Positions 13,705 through 14,592 of a DNA stretch of 14,592 nt are shown here, piece by piece. The position numbers and the translations under genes are program-made. The number at the start of each line of letters is the position of its first letter. Position 1 is the stretch's first letter. The stretch spans positions 1 through 14,592 of the forward strand of contig JAURQB010000054.1 in assembly GCA_030836365.1 (NCBI GenBank), read 5' to 3'. This DNA comes from Bdellovibrionota bacterium (GTDB lineage Bacteria; Bdellovibrionota; Bacteriovoracia; Bacteriovoracales; Bacteriovoracaceae). The notes beneath the pieces are model-generated. The model did no database searches, was not told the origin of the DNA, and saw only the letters and a list, made by a program, of their open reading frames with translations.

Positions 13705-14319
13705 GTGAATATTGATAATTTTGACTCCTTTTTTCCTCATTTAACATCGCGCAACTTAAAAAAGGGATCATTTATTTATGAGGAGGGACAAGGTCCTTCA
13801 GGGATTTACTACATTAATCATGGATTGGTTGGTCTTTATCACCTTGCAGAAAATGGAAAAGAGACATTTTTAAGAGTTTTTGGCAAAAACAACCTCCTTG
13901 GCCATCGTTCTTATTTCTGTAAAGAGAAATACCATGCATCATCGCAGGCCATTACTAACGCTGAAATAACGTTCATTCCACAAGAAGATTTGGAAATTTA
14001 TTTAGGGCAGAATCCTAACTCTCTCCGCCAAATCCTCGCTCAAGTCGCAAGTGATTTAGGACGTTCCGAATTACGAATGTCCGGTCGTCATGATAAAAGT
14101 GCAGGCGGACGGATTATTGAGTCCATCGTTTTTCTCAAGCTCCATTACCCCGATCAATTATGGACACGAAAGCAAATTGCCGACTACTCTGGAAGTACGT
14201 TTGAAACGGTCACTCGAGTATTAAATAAACTTGAAAAGGATGGGGACATTATCAAAAATGGACGAGATTTTTCCATTATTTCAGTTGAGAGCTTATTAGA
14301 AAAAGCGGGCCAGTACTAA
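13705..14319 (+). CDS. Crp/Fnr-family transcription regulator
   Basis: The frame opens at GTG 13687, but AGGA at 13693-13696 points to GTG 13705 as the start, giving 204 residues. An N-terminal cyclic-nucleotide-binding-type beta-roll (about residues 5-105) is joined by a long helix to a winged helix (WTRKQIADYSGSTFETVTRV, about 153-172). The recognition helix has E-T-V-T-R, close to E-x-x-S-R of FNR, which reads TTGAT-N4-ATCAA. Only one cysteine is present (C72 in SYFCKEKY), so the four Fe-S ligands of FNR are missing. The roll also lacks the RExA-type cAMP pocket that I would expect for CRP. Divergent from the dioxygenase operon and preceded by two matching boxes, it is the likely regulator of all sulfur genes here. 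Its signal is unknown. Confidence 0.88.
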   Translation: MNIDNFDSFFPHLTSRNLKKGSFIYEEGQGPSGIYYINHGLVGLYHLAENGKETFLRVFGKNNLLGHRSYFCKEKYHASSQAITNAEITFIPQEDLEIYLGQNPNSLRQILAQVASDLGRSELRMSGRHDKSAGGRIIESIVFLKLHYPDQLWTRKQIADYSGSTFETVTRVLNKLEKDGDIIKNGRDFSIISVESLLEKAGQY

Positions 14320-14333
14320 TTTTTTTTTAGAAC

Positions 14334-14347
14334 TTGATTTCACTCAA
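14334..14347 (+). promoter_or_regulatory. Crp/Fnr-type box before the TauE/SafE gene
   Basis: TTGAT-TTCA-CTCAA departs from the consensus at one base. The centre (14340.5) lies 41.5 bp before A14382, the first base of the ATG. With CATTAT (14370-14375) as -10, transcription would begin at the start codon itself. Confidence 0.6.
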
Positions 14348-14381
14348 GGTTTTTATCAAAAAATAAGTTCATTATAGAACC

Positions 14382-14592
14382 ATGGAAAACTTAATTATTG
14401 GTTATATGTTGGCGACATTTGTTGGTTTTAGTTTGGGTCTACTGGGAGGCGGTGGATCGATCTTAACGGTTCCGATCTTGGTTTATGTTATTCACCTACC
14501 TGCTAAAACCTCCATCGCTCTAAGCCTGGCAATCGTTGGCATCAGCGGCATCGCCGGAGTACTGGGCCACATCAAAAATAAAAACATCCTCT
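14382..14592 (+). CDS. TauE/SafE-family sulfite/sulfonate exporter, N-terminal part, cut by window edge
   Basis: Seventy codons are visible from ATG 14382 to the window end. A first membrane helix (LIIGYMLATFVGFSLGLLGG) with the family's GLLGGGGSILTVPIL motif is followed by a second helix (SLAIVGISGIAGVLGHIKN). TauE/SafE proteins export sulfite, sulfoacetate or related anions. Sulfite is the expected product of the nearby persulfide dioxygenase, so the gene completes the pathway. No ribosome site precedes the ATG, which suits a leaderless transcript from the Crp/Fnr-controlled promoter just upstream. It follows the regulator gene on the same strand, 62 bp after its stop. Confidence 0.85.
   Translation, partial: MENLIIGYMLATFVGFSLGLLGGGGSILTVPILVYVIHLPAKTSIALSLAIVGISGIAGVLGHIKNKNIL

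Noticed and set aside
1..14592. CRISPR arrays, insertion sequences, rRNA, tRNA genes other than tmRNA
   Set aside because: No regularly spaced repeats, transposase frames or further tRNA-like cloverleaf sequences seen.

Overview
The window looks like chromosomal DNA of an AT-rich Gram-negative bacterium. Many genes encode exported proteins with Sec or lipoprotein signals, there are several secreted lipid hydrolases, and there is a full one-piece tmRNA. The overall style (many exported proteins of no known family, two glycerophosphodiesterases and a lysophospholipase close together) suggests a Bdellovibrionota/Bacteriovorax-type predator or a related deltaproteobacterium-like lineage. That placement is an inference from protein character, not a proven taxonomy.

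Layout. (1) Positions 1-2618, minus strand: a mercury/heavy-metal block. A MerR-type regulator with its own overlong-spacer promoter leads an operon of a MerT-MerP-YHS triple fusion, a BFD/CopZ-like [2Fe-2S] protein and a small Cys-rich membrane protein. Next comes a separately promoted DUF318/ArsP-like permease, cut by the window edge, whose promoter lies inside a CsoR-like palindrome. No mercuric reductase is visible. (2) 2681-3335: a small XRE-type regulator, then an IR-containing spacer. (3) 3336-3711: ssrA (tmRNA) on the minus strand, with a strong hairpin that covers its CCA end. (4) 3816-5704: three consecutive minus-strand genes for exported proteins of unknown function. (5) 5818-6925: arsC-aqpS, arsenate reduction plus an aquaglyceroporin for arsenite exit. 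(6) 6976-11265: two secreted glycerophosphodiester phosphodiesterases, a secreted lysophospholipase-like hydrolase, and an exported protein whose C-terminal half resembles NIS siderophore synthetases. (7) 11307-14592: a sulfur/anaerobic regulon. It holds a CBS-domain protein, a persulfide dioxygenase-like MBL protein with two YeeE/YedE transporters in one operon, a Crp/Fnr regulator, and the start of a TauE/SafE exporter.

How the parts connect. The strongest novel signal is in region 7. The Crp/Fnr protein has an FNR-like recognition helix (E-x-x-T-R) but only one cysteine, so it lacks the Fe-S ligands of FNR. TTGAT-N4-ATCAA-type boxes lie upstream of every transcription unit in that region. 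Upstream of the CBS gene, the dioxygenase-YeeE operon and the TauE gene, a box centre falls 41.5 bp upstream of the start predicted from a plausible -10 element. The CBS gene has three such boxes with centres exactly 32 bp apart. The locus therefore reads as a self-contained regulon in which a Crp/Fnr factor replaces the usual BigR/CstR repressor of sulfide/persulfide detoxification genes.
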